Assembly: GCA_019155205.2 (NCBI GenBank)
Contig: JAHNZQ020003146.1
Span: forward strand, 654,405 to 718,404
Reading direction: 5' to 3'
Origin: Gracilaria vermiculophylla
Lineage: Eukaryota > Rhodophyta > Florideophyceae > Gracilariales > Gracilariaceae
Length of the DNA stretch: 64,000 nt
This document shows, piece after piece, positions 48,995 to 59,235 of the stretch. Both the position numbers and the translations under genes were made by a program. Every line of letters begins with the position of its first letter. The stretch's first letter is position 1. The notes beneath the pieces were generated by a model. It was not told the origin of the DNA. It did not search any database and saw only the letters and a program-made list of their open reading frames with translations.

Positions 48995-49384
48995 TTAAAA
49001 ACTGTCTGAAATTGCCTTCCATGCGCATAAACCATCCTCGCTAGAAGTCCTCAAAAGGTTTTTGATTGGGCTCATATCTGGTATGCGCGTGGGCCACACT
49101 AAAACAGATATACCTGACTCCTGTAACCAATTTTTGATAAAGGATGCAATGTGAACAGGAGCATTGTCCTGTTGAAAACTGAAGTTTTCTTCATGAAAAC
49201 TGTAGTGCAACACCAAAGGCGGTAAAAAACCACGAAGACGTTCGGAACCTTCCCCTTCTAGAGTAGCTAAGGAAACAGAGCCACTCTGAGCGTGCCACGG
49301 TGAAACCGGTTTGTAAAGCTGGGGGCAGCCCGTCAGGCGATTACCAAGAGCCTTGAGTCTGGTATTTTTCCAGGTGGAACGACG
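48995..49384 (-). pseudogene. Tc1/mariner transposase fossil 3 (DDE region)
   Basis: The best preserved of three fossils. The minus frame reads through the second and third DDE blocks: FQQDNAPVHIASFIKNWLQ (second Asp) and VLVWPTRIPDMSPIKNL (third catalytic block, Pro-Asp then normally Leu-Asn-Pro-Ile). The first Asp and the N-terminal DNA-binding half are missing. It abuts the gypsy integrase remnant at about 49385-49430. Confidence 0.75.
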
Positions 49385-49429
49385 GAAATCACGAGCATTC
49401 GGTACGGAGTCTCGCGAGCGAGCAACGGT

Positions 49430-50205
49430 GAAGGATACGGTGGTTACCGGGGACGGCAACGTGCATCCCGCCAAGTGCCGTCATCGCGGCACGCTCCATG
49501 TCGCATCCGGCGGATGGGGCACAGGCGCCAACAGCGGCGCAAGCCAAACGCGCCATCCTAAGGCGATACGAGAACGCACTTTCCCTCGCGAAGGAGAGAC
49601 TCAACGCCTCGCAGAGGAGATACAAACAGGACTTCGACCGAAAGGTTATGGAAGGTCCTCATCTGAAGGAAGGCGACGAGGTTTTCCTCGATCAACCCGG
49701 GGAAAACTCCGATTAACCGCCGGACGTCACGCGCAAGTTAGCGCCGACCACCTCAGGGCCCGACAAAGTTCTGGCCACCTATAGGGATACCGTCGCCATC
49801 GAGGTGAACGGGCTTAGGGATATCGTCTCCCGTGATAGGGTGACGGAAGTCCCAACGCCCGGTCTCTCAGGAATGCCCGTCACCCCACCTCAGAGACCAC
49901 GCGCGGAGATTCCTCATCTGACCACCTCAGGCGCGACGATACCACAGGATACTGGGAACCACATCACCGCTATCAGTGAACCAATACTGGAGGCCGCCGA
50001 TGCCATCCTGACCCCTGAGGGTGACATCCTCTATGCGGTGGACCATATCGTCTCCCATCGACCAACCCCTGCAAGAGTACTGTACTGCGTCTGCTGATAT
50101 GGGTACACCTCGAAGGACGACACGGAAGAAACTCCGGAAGATATCCCGGAGAACTTCCTTAGGCGATACCACGCCATTCTGGTGCGAAAACATCTCTCCA
50201 CATAG
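49430..50205 (+). pseudogene. Gyp3 integrase C-terminus and chromodomain
   Basis: Plus-strand remnant of an element of the same family in opposite orientation. It starts within the integrase C-terminal part (IPPSAVIAAR, ILRRYENALSLAKERLN, RRYKQDFDRKVMEGPHLKEGDEVFLDQPGENSD), is broken by a stop at about 49714, continues RKLAPTTSGP and RDIVSRDRVTEVPTPGLSG, and ends in a chromodomain-like block (GDILYAVDHIVSHR...YGYTSKDDTEE...ENFLRRYH) with one further stop at about 50095. Collinear with 54494-55270 of Gyp2. Confidence 0.82.
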
Positions 50206-50445
50206 GGGCTCCCCTTTGGGAAAGGGGGAGGGGGCCCCCGACCGGAGTGTTTTTCGCCTCCGCAGTCTTTACCCTACCTGGAGTTCTCTTTTCGCCTCCA
50301 GGATGCCGTTGCTCGCTTTTTGCATGCTCCCACGGCGGCACTTCGTGTCGTTGAGCACGCGAGCATGGTCTATGCATGATTGAATTACCGTTCGTGGAGC
50401 TTATGCTCCACCCGAAGGCTCTTTTATTGGTCAGGGTCCTATCAC
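50206..50445. other. Spacer between convergent pol and antisense frames of Gyp3
   Basis: Corresponds to 54253-54493 in Gyp2. Contains a G/C run (gggagggggccccc) and a hairpin at 50394-50411 (GTGGAGC ttat GCTCCAC). The same hairpin is kept in Gyp2. Confidence 0.5.
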
Positions 50446-51195
50446 CTACAGGTCACCGAATTGCGTGGAATACTCCGCTTCGAGGCGCGCTTTTGCCGTG
50501 AGCGCTAGGCTATCGAAGAACTCCGACAGGCTTTCCTTGAGGGCCGCCATCAAGGCTCAGTCTGCCCGTGCCTTGTGGAGCTATAAAACCCAAGCACGTG
50601 CCTCGCGCAGAGCCTCCACAGAAGATGCCGGAGCAGGACGGCCTGTCACCAGGAACGCCTGCACCAACTCCTGGAAGGCAGCCTCCAGAGCCCCAGAGGA
50701 GACTCCTCCCGACGGTGCACCAGATGCGACCATCTCCGTTGACGGAGCAACAACCGCCACGGAGGGAGCTGTGGACGGCGAACCAGCTGGACCAGGGGCT
50801 CCCAGACGGGATTCCGCGGGTTCCGCAGTGAAGAGCGGCAATGTCAAGGACGGATTCTGTGACACCGGAGGTGACGGCGGTGCGGGAACTGGAACGTTCC
50901 GCAGGCGAGGGTGAGGAATTGGCACAGGGAAGCTCCCCAGTCGTGGTTGCACCACTGGGACCGAAGATACTGGGACGGGAGCAGTCTCGTCCTTTTCCAT
51001 TGACGACACGGCGGCTACCACTGCGGGAGCACTCGGCCCTGCGGCGGGCCGCGGAGGTATCCCCTTAGGAGGTGCGCTCATGTCCTGGGACATAGCTGGA
51101 AACCGACAGGGAACGCTGGTCGCCAGGCTCTCCACCAAGGGTTCATACTCGAGAACTCGTAACAGTAGCATCTGAGATGAGGGATCTAGCGCCAC
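50446..51195 (-). pseudogene. Gyp3 antisense accessory ORF, C-terminal part
   Basis: A frame antisense to the Gyp3 gag-pol direction. From 51195 it is open to 50581, then continues in the same frame through two stops to a final stop at 50446-50448. Protein character: a structured start (YEPLVESLA), long Pro/Val/Ala-rich middle (NVPVPAPPSPPVSQN), then a conserved Ser/Gly/Ala to helical end (GGVSSGALEAAFQELVQAFLVTGRPAP, LSEFFDSLALTAKARLEAEYST). It aligns along its length with 53560-54252 of Gyp2. No known domain recognised. Confidence 0.6.
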
Positions 51196-51263
51196 TTTAG
51201 GAGGGGCCCGCGGTAATACACCTGACTGGGGAGAAAGCCGCGTTGTGACGCCATCGTGGAATG

Positions 51264-51816
51264 TGTGGTACTGTCAGCCCACCTCTCGATGTAGTAAAGC
51301 ACAATGTCCGTTAGGAGTTTTTGTTAACTCTAAAGGCGCATTTTCCTAAAGGTGGTCTCCGATATCCGCTGTCACGAGCCAGTGAAATTCTGAAAGGAGA
51401 TCCGCAAACACCAAGCGGCGGGGGAGCTTCACTGGGCGGACAATGATCCTACAGGCGCTGCTATGATGCGACCTGGAGATCGGCGGCTTAGAAACCTGCT
51501 TTGATCGACGAGAGACTCCAACCGGAAAAGTAGAAGAAGACTCAAGGGTGCTTGTCTTTACTTCCTCAGAGGTGGAGCTCAACCGGCAGATTAAGTATCA
51601 AGCTGGGAGCCCGCCTCGGCAGGTCTCGCTACTGTACTAATTACCTGCATAAAATATCTAAAATAAAGAATAACTCTACCGTACCTCAAGGATACTGTAG
51701 CGGACGCGGGCGAGATTATGCACCACGTGGCCCAGCTAATAAATTACGAGCCCTCCTTAGGAATACCATACCTTGATGCCAAACCACCGTCTTTCCGTAG
51801 GAGCCACTGCACTACA
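51264..51816 (-). repeat. Gyp2 3' LTR (copy A)
   Basis: 553 bp, identical in length to copies B and C and about 95 percent similar to C by eye. Read in element orientation it begins TGTAGTGCAGTGG and ends GTACCACA. Preceded by a polypurine tract. Confidence 0.9.
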
Positions 51817-51818
51817 TA

Positions 51819-51829
51819 CCCCCTTTCCT
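51819..51829 (-). other. Polypurine tract of Gyp2
   Basis: In element orientation AGGAAAGGGGG followed by TA and then the 3' LTR, the usual plus-strand primer of LTR elements. The identical tract occurs in Gyp3 (62743-62753). Confidence 0.75.
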
Positions 51830-52328
51830 AAATTGCATCACGTCCTCGAGGTGCATCTTCCGCTTTCTTGATCCCTGAGGTGGCTTCTATCGGTATGGCG
51901 GCACGTACGGCCTCCGGCGGTTTGCCCGTTTGCTCCTTCAGGCGTTCCTTCCCTTCTCCATACTCCTGTGCGGCGTGTCGCCGCGGGTTCGCGTTTCACT
52001 CTTTGCGGCGTTCGTTGGCTCTGCTCCTCCTTCACCCGGCTGCATCCGCTCCTTCTTGGTGTCACCCTTCGGTGCTGCTGCGCCAGTCGGCAGCGCGAGT
52101 GCCCGCATCCTCTGGCGTACCGCGCGCGGTGCAAGCGCGCAACTTCCGTGGACGAAGCGTGGGTCCGTTCCGCGAGGATACCGACCTCCTGGAGGCGTTA
52201 ACCACTCCGACTCCTTCGAGGTTACTTTTTTTGGCATCACCCGCTTCTTCGCGTCCGCTCATCCTATCTCCGTGAAGGTGCGGGATTCATAAGTCTCTCG
52301 TCCGCACCTCCGTCGTTTTCCGTTAGAC
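51830..52328. other. Gyp2 3' region next to PPT, open on both strands
   Basis: Collinear with 62260-62742 of Gyp3. A sense-strand basic frame (51838-52134 minus: KEEQSQRTPQ, KREPAATRR, WRREGTPEGANGQTAGGRT) and antisense Cys/Arg/Ser-rich frames (51868-52292 plus) are both similar in the two copies, so nucleotide identity alone does not show which strand codes. No known domain. Confidence 0.4.
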
Positions 52329-54252
52329 ATGAGCGCACGCCCCGCGATGGTGCTCCATAACTCGCCCGATGCCGGTCACCCGGCTTTCTCTCGGATTCTA
52401 CGGTGGCGGCTCGATACGGCTCCCTCCGCAGTGGTGCATATAGCTTCGAATCGATCAACAAGTGGTGTCAGGTCTCTCTCCTCAGGTGTAACCACGCATT
52501 CGGTCACCATCCACCCTGCTTCGTACACCTTCGGAATGTCCTCTACGACTCCAGCGCCGACTTCCACTTCCAATCCTGAGGTGTATCACACCTGGACCGG
52601 AGCACCGTTCCGTCCGGGAGAACACTTCGTTCTTCGCGCCACGTGGGGGTTTGTCCCGTTCCTCGATAGGCGCGTGAGTTTCCCCTGTCCCGTGGAGGAC
52701 TACATTCACCATTTCGGGCCGTACCTGCAGGCGATGCGATTCCGCGCCGTCTCGGGGATTGCGTGGAACGACCAGAAGCGGAACCGCGTCAACGCATACC
52801 GGGGCCATTGGCTTCATACTCCGGTGCATGGTGACAATACTCTAACCACGGTAGGACACTGTGACACTCCCTTCCAGAGGTGCGCTGAAGAACGAGAGAT
52901 CCAGGCGAGACTCCAGGTCCTGCTCCACAAGGAGAGCTCGCACCAGAGAGCGGGGCAAACCGGAAGCATCGCCGATGGAAGCTCCGCCCTTGCGTTGTTA
53001 CCCTTCGATCCCCCATACGACCGCCTGTACTGGCTCAATCGGAATCGATGGGGGACGCACCTCGCGGACGAAACACGCGTACGCACCGCATTCGGGTACT
53101 TCTACGGATAGCATAACACGGAATTCCATGATATGCCCTCCGGACAACGTCCAAAGTACTACCTGAAGGTGAACGACTCCTAGAGGGACTATTGGGTATC
53201 TCCGCATCTCTGCGTGGCGACTCCCATAACTTTCGGGTATCATACCTCTGAGGTTCTGGATCCACATGACTCCCTAGGGCGGTTCGTCATGCTGGTCGCC
53301 TCGACGGAGTTTGCGGTCGGCAGCTTGATGGCATACCTCCAAGTGGCGGACGAAAGCGTAACTTCCTATACCCGATGCCGCGACGGCCGCCTCTACTGGG
53401 ACTCGTCATATCAACCGACCGCCAGGCGTTTGCTCCCCTTGTCGGCGTCCATCATACGGGTCCTGCGCTCCTTTGGCATCCAAATCCTGGTTACGGGCAC
53501 CCTGCCTTTTCCCGTCTGGCGACATCTCGGGTTTCTCAGGTGCCACGGCTCCGATTAACCGACTACGACCCCTTGATGGAGAGTCTGGCATTTGATGCGC
53601 TCCATCGGTTACCGGCTCCGTCCCAGGGTATGGGCGCACCTCCTGAGGTGCTATCTCCGTGGCTTGCCGCCGTGCCGAATGCTCCCGCAGTGGTGACCGC
53701 CGTGTCTCCAATGAAAGAGGACGAGATTACTCCCGTACCGGCACCTTCTGCCGCTGTGGTGCAACCGTCCCTGCGCCGATTACTCAACCCAGCCTGCGGA
53801 GCGTTCCAGTTCCCGCGCCGCCGTCACCTCCGGCGTCAACGACTCCGCCCTTAGTATGGCCGCCCTCCACCGCAGAACTCGCGGAGTCCCGTCAGGGAGC
53901 TCCTGTCTCACCTGGTCCGCCGTCTGCAGCTCCCTCCGTGGCGGTTGTTGCTCCATCAACGGAGGTGGCCGTATCGGATGCACCGTCGGGAGGAGTCTCC
54001 TCTGGGGCTCTGGAGGCTGCCTTTCAGGAGTTGGTGAAGGCGTGCCTAGTGACCGGCCGTCCTGCTCCGGGTTCTCCTGTGGAGGCTCTGCGCGAGGGGC
54101 GTGCTTGGGTCTTACAGCTCCATAAGGCCTGGACAGACCGAGGCGCAATGGTGGCCCTAAAGAAAAGCCTGTCGGAGTTCTTTGATAGCCAAGCGCTCAC
54201 AGCGAAAGCGCGCCTCGAAGCAGTGTATTCAACGCGGTTTGGTGATCTGTAA
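52329..54252 (+). pseudogene. Gyp2 antisense accessory ORF (broken)
   Basis: Open frame opposite to gag-pol, located between chromodomain and 3' LTR. It starts at ATG 52329 and runs 260 codons to a TAG at 53109; the same frame then continues past one more stop to about 53558, and the homologous C-terminal part goes on in shifted frames to 54252. Undamaged length would be about 640 residues. The N-terminal half has a compact, Trp/Tyr/His-rich look (YHTWTGAPFRPGEHF, WGFVPFLDRRVSF, VEDYIHHFGPYL), the middle is Pro/Val-rich, the end helical (LEAAFQELVKACLVTGRPAPG, SLSEFFDSQALTAKARLEA). I recognise no family. Homologous frame present in Gyp3. Confidence 0.6.
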
Positions 54253-54286
54253 ATGATAGGACCCTGACCATTAAAAGATCCTTCGG

Positions 54287-54304
54287 GTGGAGCATAAGCT
54301 CCAC
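54287..54304. terminator. Conserved hairpin between convergent pol and antisense frames
   Basis: Perfect 7-bp stem with 4-nt loop, GTGGAGC-ataa-GCTCCAC, placed 35 bp after the antisense stop and about 190 bp after the pol stop. The same hairpin is in Gyp3 at 50394-50411. A role in 3'-end formation of the convergent transcripts is a guess. Two GGAGGCGAAAAA direct repeats lie nearby (about 54400 and 54437). Confidence 0.4.
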
Positions 54305-54493
54305 GAACGGTAGTTCAAACATGCATAGGCCGTGCCCGCAAGCTCAGCGACACGGAGTGCCGCCACGGGAGCGTGCGGAAAGCGAGCAACGGCATCCTGG
54401 AGGCGAAAAAGGTAACTCCAGGTAGGGGACAGACTGCGGAGGCGAAAAACACTCCGGTCGGGGGCCCCCTCCACCTTTCCTAAACGGAAGCGC

Positions 54494-55968
54494 CTATGTG
54501 GAGAGGCATTTCCGCACCAGATTGGCGTGGTACCTCCTAAGGAAGTTCTCTGGGATATGTTCCGGAGGTTCTTCCGTGTCGTCCTTCGAGGTGTACCCGT
54601 ACCATCGGACGCGGTACAGTACTCCTGCAGGGGTTCGTCGATGCGAGACAATATGATCCACCGCGTAGAGGATGTCGCCTTCAGGGGTTATGGTGGCATT
54701 GGGAGCCTCCAGGATTGGTTCACCGAGAGCGGTGATGTGGTTCCCAGTATCCTGTGGTATCGTCGCGCCTGAGTTGGTCAGATGAGGAGTCTCCGCGCGT
54801 GATCTCTGAGGTGGAGTGACAGGCATTCCTGAGAGGCCGGGCGTTGGGACTTTCGTCACCCTATCACGGGAGACGACATCCCTGAGCCCGTTCACCTTAA
54901 TGGCAACGGTATCCCTATAGGTGGCCAGGACTTTGTAGGGCCCTGAGGTGGTCGGCGCTAACTTGCGCGTGAGGTCCGGCAGTTCATCGGAGTTCTCCCC
55001 GGGTTTATCGAAGAACACCTCGTCGCCTTCCTTCAGGTGCGGACCTTCCATAACTTTTCGGTCGAAGTCCTGTTTGTATCTTCTCTGCGCGGCGTTGAGT
55101 CTCTCCTTCGCGAGGGAAAGTGCGCTCTCGTATCGCCTTAGGATGGAGCGAATGGCTTGCGCCGCTGTTGGCGTCTGTGGCCCATTCGCTGGGTGCGCCG
55201 AGGCGCGTGCCGCGGTGACGGCACTTGGCGGGATGCGCGAGATCACCAGACTAAAAGGAGCGCTCCCCGTGAAGCGGTGCACCTGTAGGTCGTATGCATA
55301 CGTGAGGGGTCCCACAAATGCGTCTCAGTCCTTCTGGTGGTCCGCGAGGTAGTGCTTCAGCCTCGAGGCGATGGTTTTGTTGAACCTTTCCGCCTGTCCG
55401 TTTGTTTGGGGGTGATAGGCAGTTGTTAACAACTGTTTCATCCGCAGCATTCCTGAGACGGCGCTGAAGAGTTTTGCCGCAAACTGGGGTCCATTGTCCG
55501 TAAGGAGGTACAACGATATCCCGTAGCGATAAACCCAATGCTCCAGAAAGGCAGTGGCAATCACTGCTGCAGTAGTGCTCCGGAGGAAGATGGCACGCGT
55601 GATCTTAGAAAACGATCCGGGATCACCAGGATAAATCAATGTCCTCGCTCTGTCTTTGGGAGAGGACCCAAGATGTCCATGGGCACAAACTCCAATGGTC
55701 CTGAAGGAGGGAACAGGGTGAGCGGCGTCCGGTGTTTCCGTATACTCCCCCTAACGGCCGCGCAAGAATAGCAATCCGCCACCGTTTGGAAGGCGTCATT
55801 GGCAATTTTTGGCCAGTAGAACTCCCTCCCCATGGTGAAATACATCCGAGATCCACCGGGGTGCCCGGCGAGGCGTGGATAGTGCGAGAGGTACAACACT
55901 CTCGCCCGTAACTTCGTCGGGACCTCCTTTTGGAGAGCTCCATCCTGGGAGGCGCGGCGTACAAGCAC
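54494..55968 (-). pseudogene. Gyp2 integrase and chromodomain
   Basis: Read in element direction: zinc-binding HHCC domain (LSHYPRLAGHPGG...DCYSCAAVR), catalytic core with first Asp in FVPMDILGPLP, second in LLTDNGPQFAA and Glu in HPQTNGQAERFNKT, then the C-terminal part (RYKQDFDRKVMEGPHLKEGDEVFF) and a chromodomain-like end (GDILYAVDHIVSH, VRWYGYTSKDDTEEPPEHI). Lesions: a TGA after KTERGH (about 55636), a 1-nt frameshift near 55610, and a TGA replacing a Trp codon at about 55322. From 55315 to 54494 the frame is intact (273 codons). Confidence 0.88.
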
Positions 55969-55974
55969 GCCATC

Positions 55975-57852
55975 TCAGCCGACGTCGAATGACGATGTCA
56001 AACTCCCCGCATTGGCGAGGCACTTCTTGCAGTACGCATCCGTACTCTGCTGCTTCAGGAACTCCGCTACGGTAATGGGGAAAACTTCTTTCTCCTCCTC
56101 AACAAGAGCCATCACCTCAGGGAGTCCACTGTACTTTCCTCCAGGTTCACAGCATTCCAAACATTCTCCGTCGGATCCTTCTTTCCTGTCAGCGTTCTGG
56201 ATGACCAAACACGGGATGTTGTCCTCCAAAGGTGTTTTATCTTCCCCATTGGTGGAGATTCGCGAGAGCGCATACGCTGCCTGGTGTTTTATGTCAGGAC
56301 GGTGGAGGATGTCAAACTCGAACTCCAGCAGGCGTAACCTCCACCTTTCCAGGCGACCGGAAGCATCCGTCAAGGATAGTATCCACTTCAGTGGTGCGTG
56401 GTCCGTCCTCAAGGTGAAGCGCGCGCCTTCTATGTATGGGCCTAAAAACAAAACCGCCCACACGATGGTGAGACATTCGTGCTCTAAAGTGGAATAGTTC
56501 CGTTCCGTAGGGGTGAGGCTGCGACTCCAATACCCGATGGGTTGAAGTCCACCTTCAGGTTTCTCCTGTAGAAGGGCACATCCGACCTGGTATTTACAGG
56601 CGTCAGTGTCCAGCACCATTCGGCCGTACCGCTTCGGGAATACCAAGATTGGTGGTTCTATTAGTCTCCTCTTCAAGGTGTCGAAGGCTTCAAACTCCTC
56701 ATCCGTCAGGAGAACCAATTGCGTTGGCTTGTTCTTCTCCAAGAGGCGATTTAACGGCGCCACTATACGGGAGAAATTAGGCACAAACCTCCGGAAGACG
56801 TTACACAACCCGAGGAAAGATCGGAGCTCCGTCTGGTTTGTGGGAGGGCGAGCTTCCTTGATGGCGTCCTGAGTTTTCCTGGAAACCTGTAGGTGGCCCA
56901 GATGCACAACGTGCCCCAGGTAGTCCACCGAAAACTTGAACAAGAAACATTTCTCCAGCTTCAAGGTGAGGCCAGCATCCTTCAGGACTTGGAGCACGTG
57001 CTTCACATGAATGAAGTACTCCTCCACGCTGCTGGAGTATATGGTGACGTCATCGATATACACCAAGACGTACTGCAACTTCACTTTTGACAGGATAATG
57101 TCCACCGCTCGTTAGAACGTAGCAGGTGCATTCTTCAATCCAAATGGCATCCTTAGTAATCTGAATATCCTACAGTGTGAGGTGAACGTTGTCTTATCCT
57201 TCTCGGAGTCGTCCATCTGAATCTGCCAGTAGCCGCTGTTGGCATCCAGCGTGGAGAAAACGGTCGCATCGCCTAAGGAGTCGATACATTCATCCATACG
57301 GGGTATCGGGTACGAATCGCGTACCGTCACCTCGTTGAGGCGTCTGTAGTCAATACAGAACCTTAAAAAGTCATCTTTCTTCTTGAAAAACACCACCGGG
57401 GAGGCCCACTCGGAATTAGAAGGCTCGTTGACGCCCTTTTCAAGCATCCGGTGGACCTCATCGCGTTTAAAATCGCGCGCGTGGGGTCCGGCCCTCCTCG
57501 GGAGTTGATGCACCGGCATCGCATCTGGTGTGAGCTGGATCCTGTGTTTGGCGAGGCGGACCTGACCCAGGCGACCAGACCACATCTGCTCGAAGGCGGA
57601 TAGCATCTCCACTATACCATGGCGATACCCTTCGAATTCATCGCCCATTTGGAGCTTCTTTTGCCAGCTGGCAGGATTCTCTTCCTCTGGGGCCGTTGAA
57701 GTAGCTTCAGCTTCCATGGTAGCGATAGCATTGCGGTTCGCTAGGTCTTCCGATCGAGGAAGGTGAGCCAGTCCTGCAGGGGCGGGTAGTGCCAGTCCGA
57801 CGACAATTCCTTTCTGGAGCCGTAACAGCGACTCCTTGAGGTTAGCGAGCAC
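55975..57852 (-). pseudogene. Gyp2 reverse transcriptase and RNase H
   Basis: Two open frames in the same phase (57852-57112 and 57105-55975) separated by a single TAA that replaces a Gln codon in the conserved NAP-x-x-F-x-R block of RT. RT motifs: FCIDYRRLNEVTVRDSYP, FSTLDANSGYWQI, MPFGLKNAPATF and the catalytic VLVYIDDV (YIDD). RNase H: LDTDACKYQVGCALLQ, STLEHECLTIVWAV and LRTDHAPLKWIL (active-site acids), with the usual DALSR replaced by YALSR. A TGA for Trp at about 55972 separates it from integrase. Upstream it is interrupted by solo LTR B. Confidence 0.9.
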
Positions 57853-57854
57853 AA

Positions 57855-58407
57855 TGTGGTACTGTCAGCCCTTCTCTCGAGGTAGTAAAGCACAATTTCC
57901 GTTAGGAGTTTTTGTTGACTCCAAAGGCAGGTATTCCTAGAGGTGGTCTCCGGTATCCGCTGTCGCGAGCCGGGGAAATTTTGAAAGGGATCCGCAAACA
58001 CCTAACGGAGTGGGAGATTCACTGGGCGGACAATGCTTCTACAGGCGCTGTTATGATGCGACCTGGAGATCGGCGGCTTAGAAACCTGCTTGAATAGACA
58101 AGAGACTCCAACCGGAAAATGTAGAAGAAGACTCAAGGGTGCTTGTCTTAACTTCCTCAGAGGTGGAGCTCAACCGGCAGATAAAGTATCAAGCCTGGAG
58201 CCCGCCTCGGCAGGTCGCATTACTGTGCTAATTACATGCATAAAATATCTAAAATAAATAATAATTCTACCGTACCTCAAGGATACTGTAGCGCACGCGG
58301 GCGAGATTATGCACCACGTGGCTCAGCGAATAAACTACGAACCCTCCTTAAGAATATTATACCTTAAGGGCAAACCACCATATTTCCGTAGGAGCCACTG
58401 TACTACA
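57855..58407 (-). repeat. Solo LTR (copy B) inserted in Gyp2 pol
   Basis: 553 bp, same family and orientation as the Gyp2 LTRs. Flanked by cacaa (57850-57854) and cacga (58408-58412). The uninterrupted Gyp1 copy has a single cacga at this place, so this is a target duplication with one transition in the left copy. It separates protease from RT. Confidence 0.88.
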
Positions 58408-58412
58408 CACGA

Positions 58413-59235
58413 CCCTGAAGGGAATGTTCGGTATTACTTCCTTAACACCGTTCGCCATCATGGAGTGCTGCTTCGTCGTCAGGTATGGACTCCCCTGTAG
58501 GAATGAAAGGCTCGATGCAGAGGTGTGCACCCAGACTTTGGCGTGACTCTTCGCGGGTATTTCGATGCTCTTCACCACTCGGAGTTTGTTCGACTGCGTC
58601 TCCTTTGGAAGGGTACCCACTTGACGCGCTTTGGCGTCCGGTCCTGGAGCTACGGATATGTTGCCTACAGGGGCGGCGTCATGAAACGTCACCTTCCGCA
58701 GGCGTGGGTAGATTGCACGTACATATCGATCCACAAAGGAAGTGCCCAATATGCATTGTGCAGCCAAGTTGGTCGCCACGAGGAACCACACTCTCACCTG
58801 TTAGGAGCCCAACCGGAGGTACAAAAGGATTGCGCCGAGGATGGTCAATGCTCGGCGCGACGCATCGTGCACCGTAGGGAGCTTGCCAGTACTCGAGGAG
58901 CCGAGAGCAGACCGCAGGAGCACGTCGGCGTGTACCAGATTGAGGCCAGCTCCGGTATCAAGGATAGCGCGCACCGTGGTGGAGGCGAGCGGGGAACATC
59001 CTATAGAGGCGAAGACCTTCTAATTCTCACGGCGGAGCGTGCAAACAGAATCCTTAAAGGTGTCGAATGGGTCCAACGGGATTGGGGGGCCCGCCGATTC
59101 TGCGTCGACGGAGCAGACGGCCTCTCCCCTTTTCCTGAAGGCGACCTCCGTAGAGCTGAGGCTCGATGTTGGAGAGCCACGCGGAGCGTTTACGCGTGGC
59201 TCTGATGGTTTTACTGGTTGGAGAGAGGCTGGGTT
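58413..59235 (-). pseudogene. Gyp2 pol start and aspartic protease
   Basis: The pol frame is open from 59235, overlapping the end of gag by 24 nt in the -1 frame, which suggests expression by -1 frameshifting. The protease has the active site AILDTGAGLNLV at about 58945-58965 and a GTSFVDRYVRAIYP block. Two stops interrupt it: a TAG in the REN-x-KVF block (about 59022) and a TAA at about 58800. The end is cut by solo LTR B. Confidence 0.8.

Noticed and set aside
58525..59205. A 226-codon plus-strand frame opposite the protease
   Set aside because: The minus strand carries the DTGA active site and aligns with Gyp1; the plus frame has no counterpart there.
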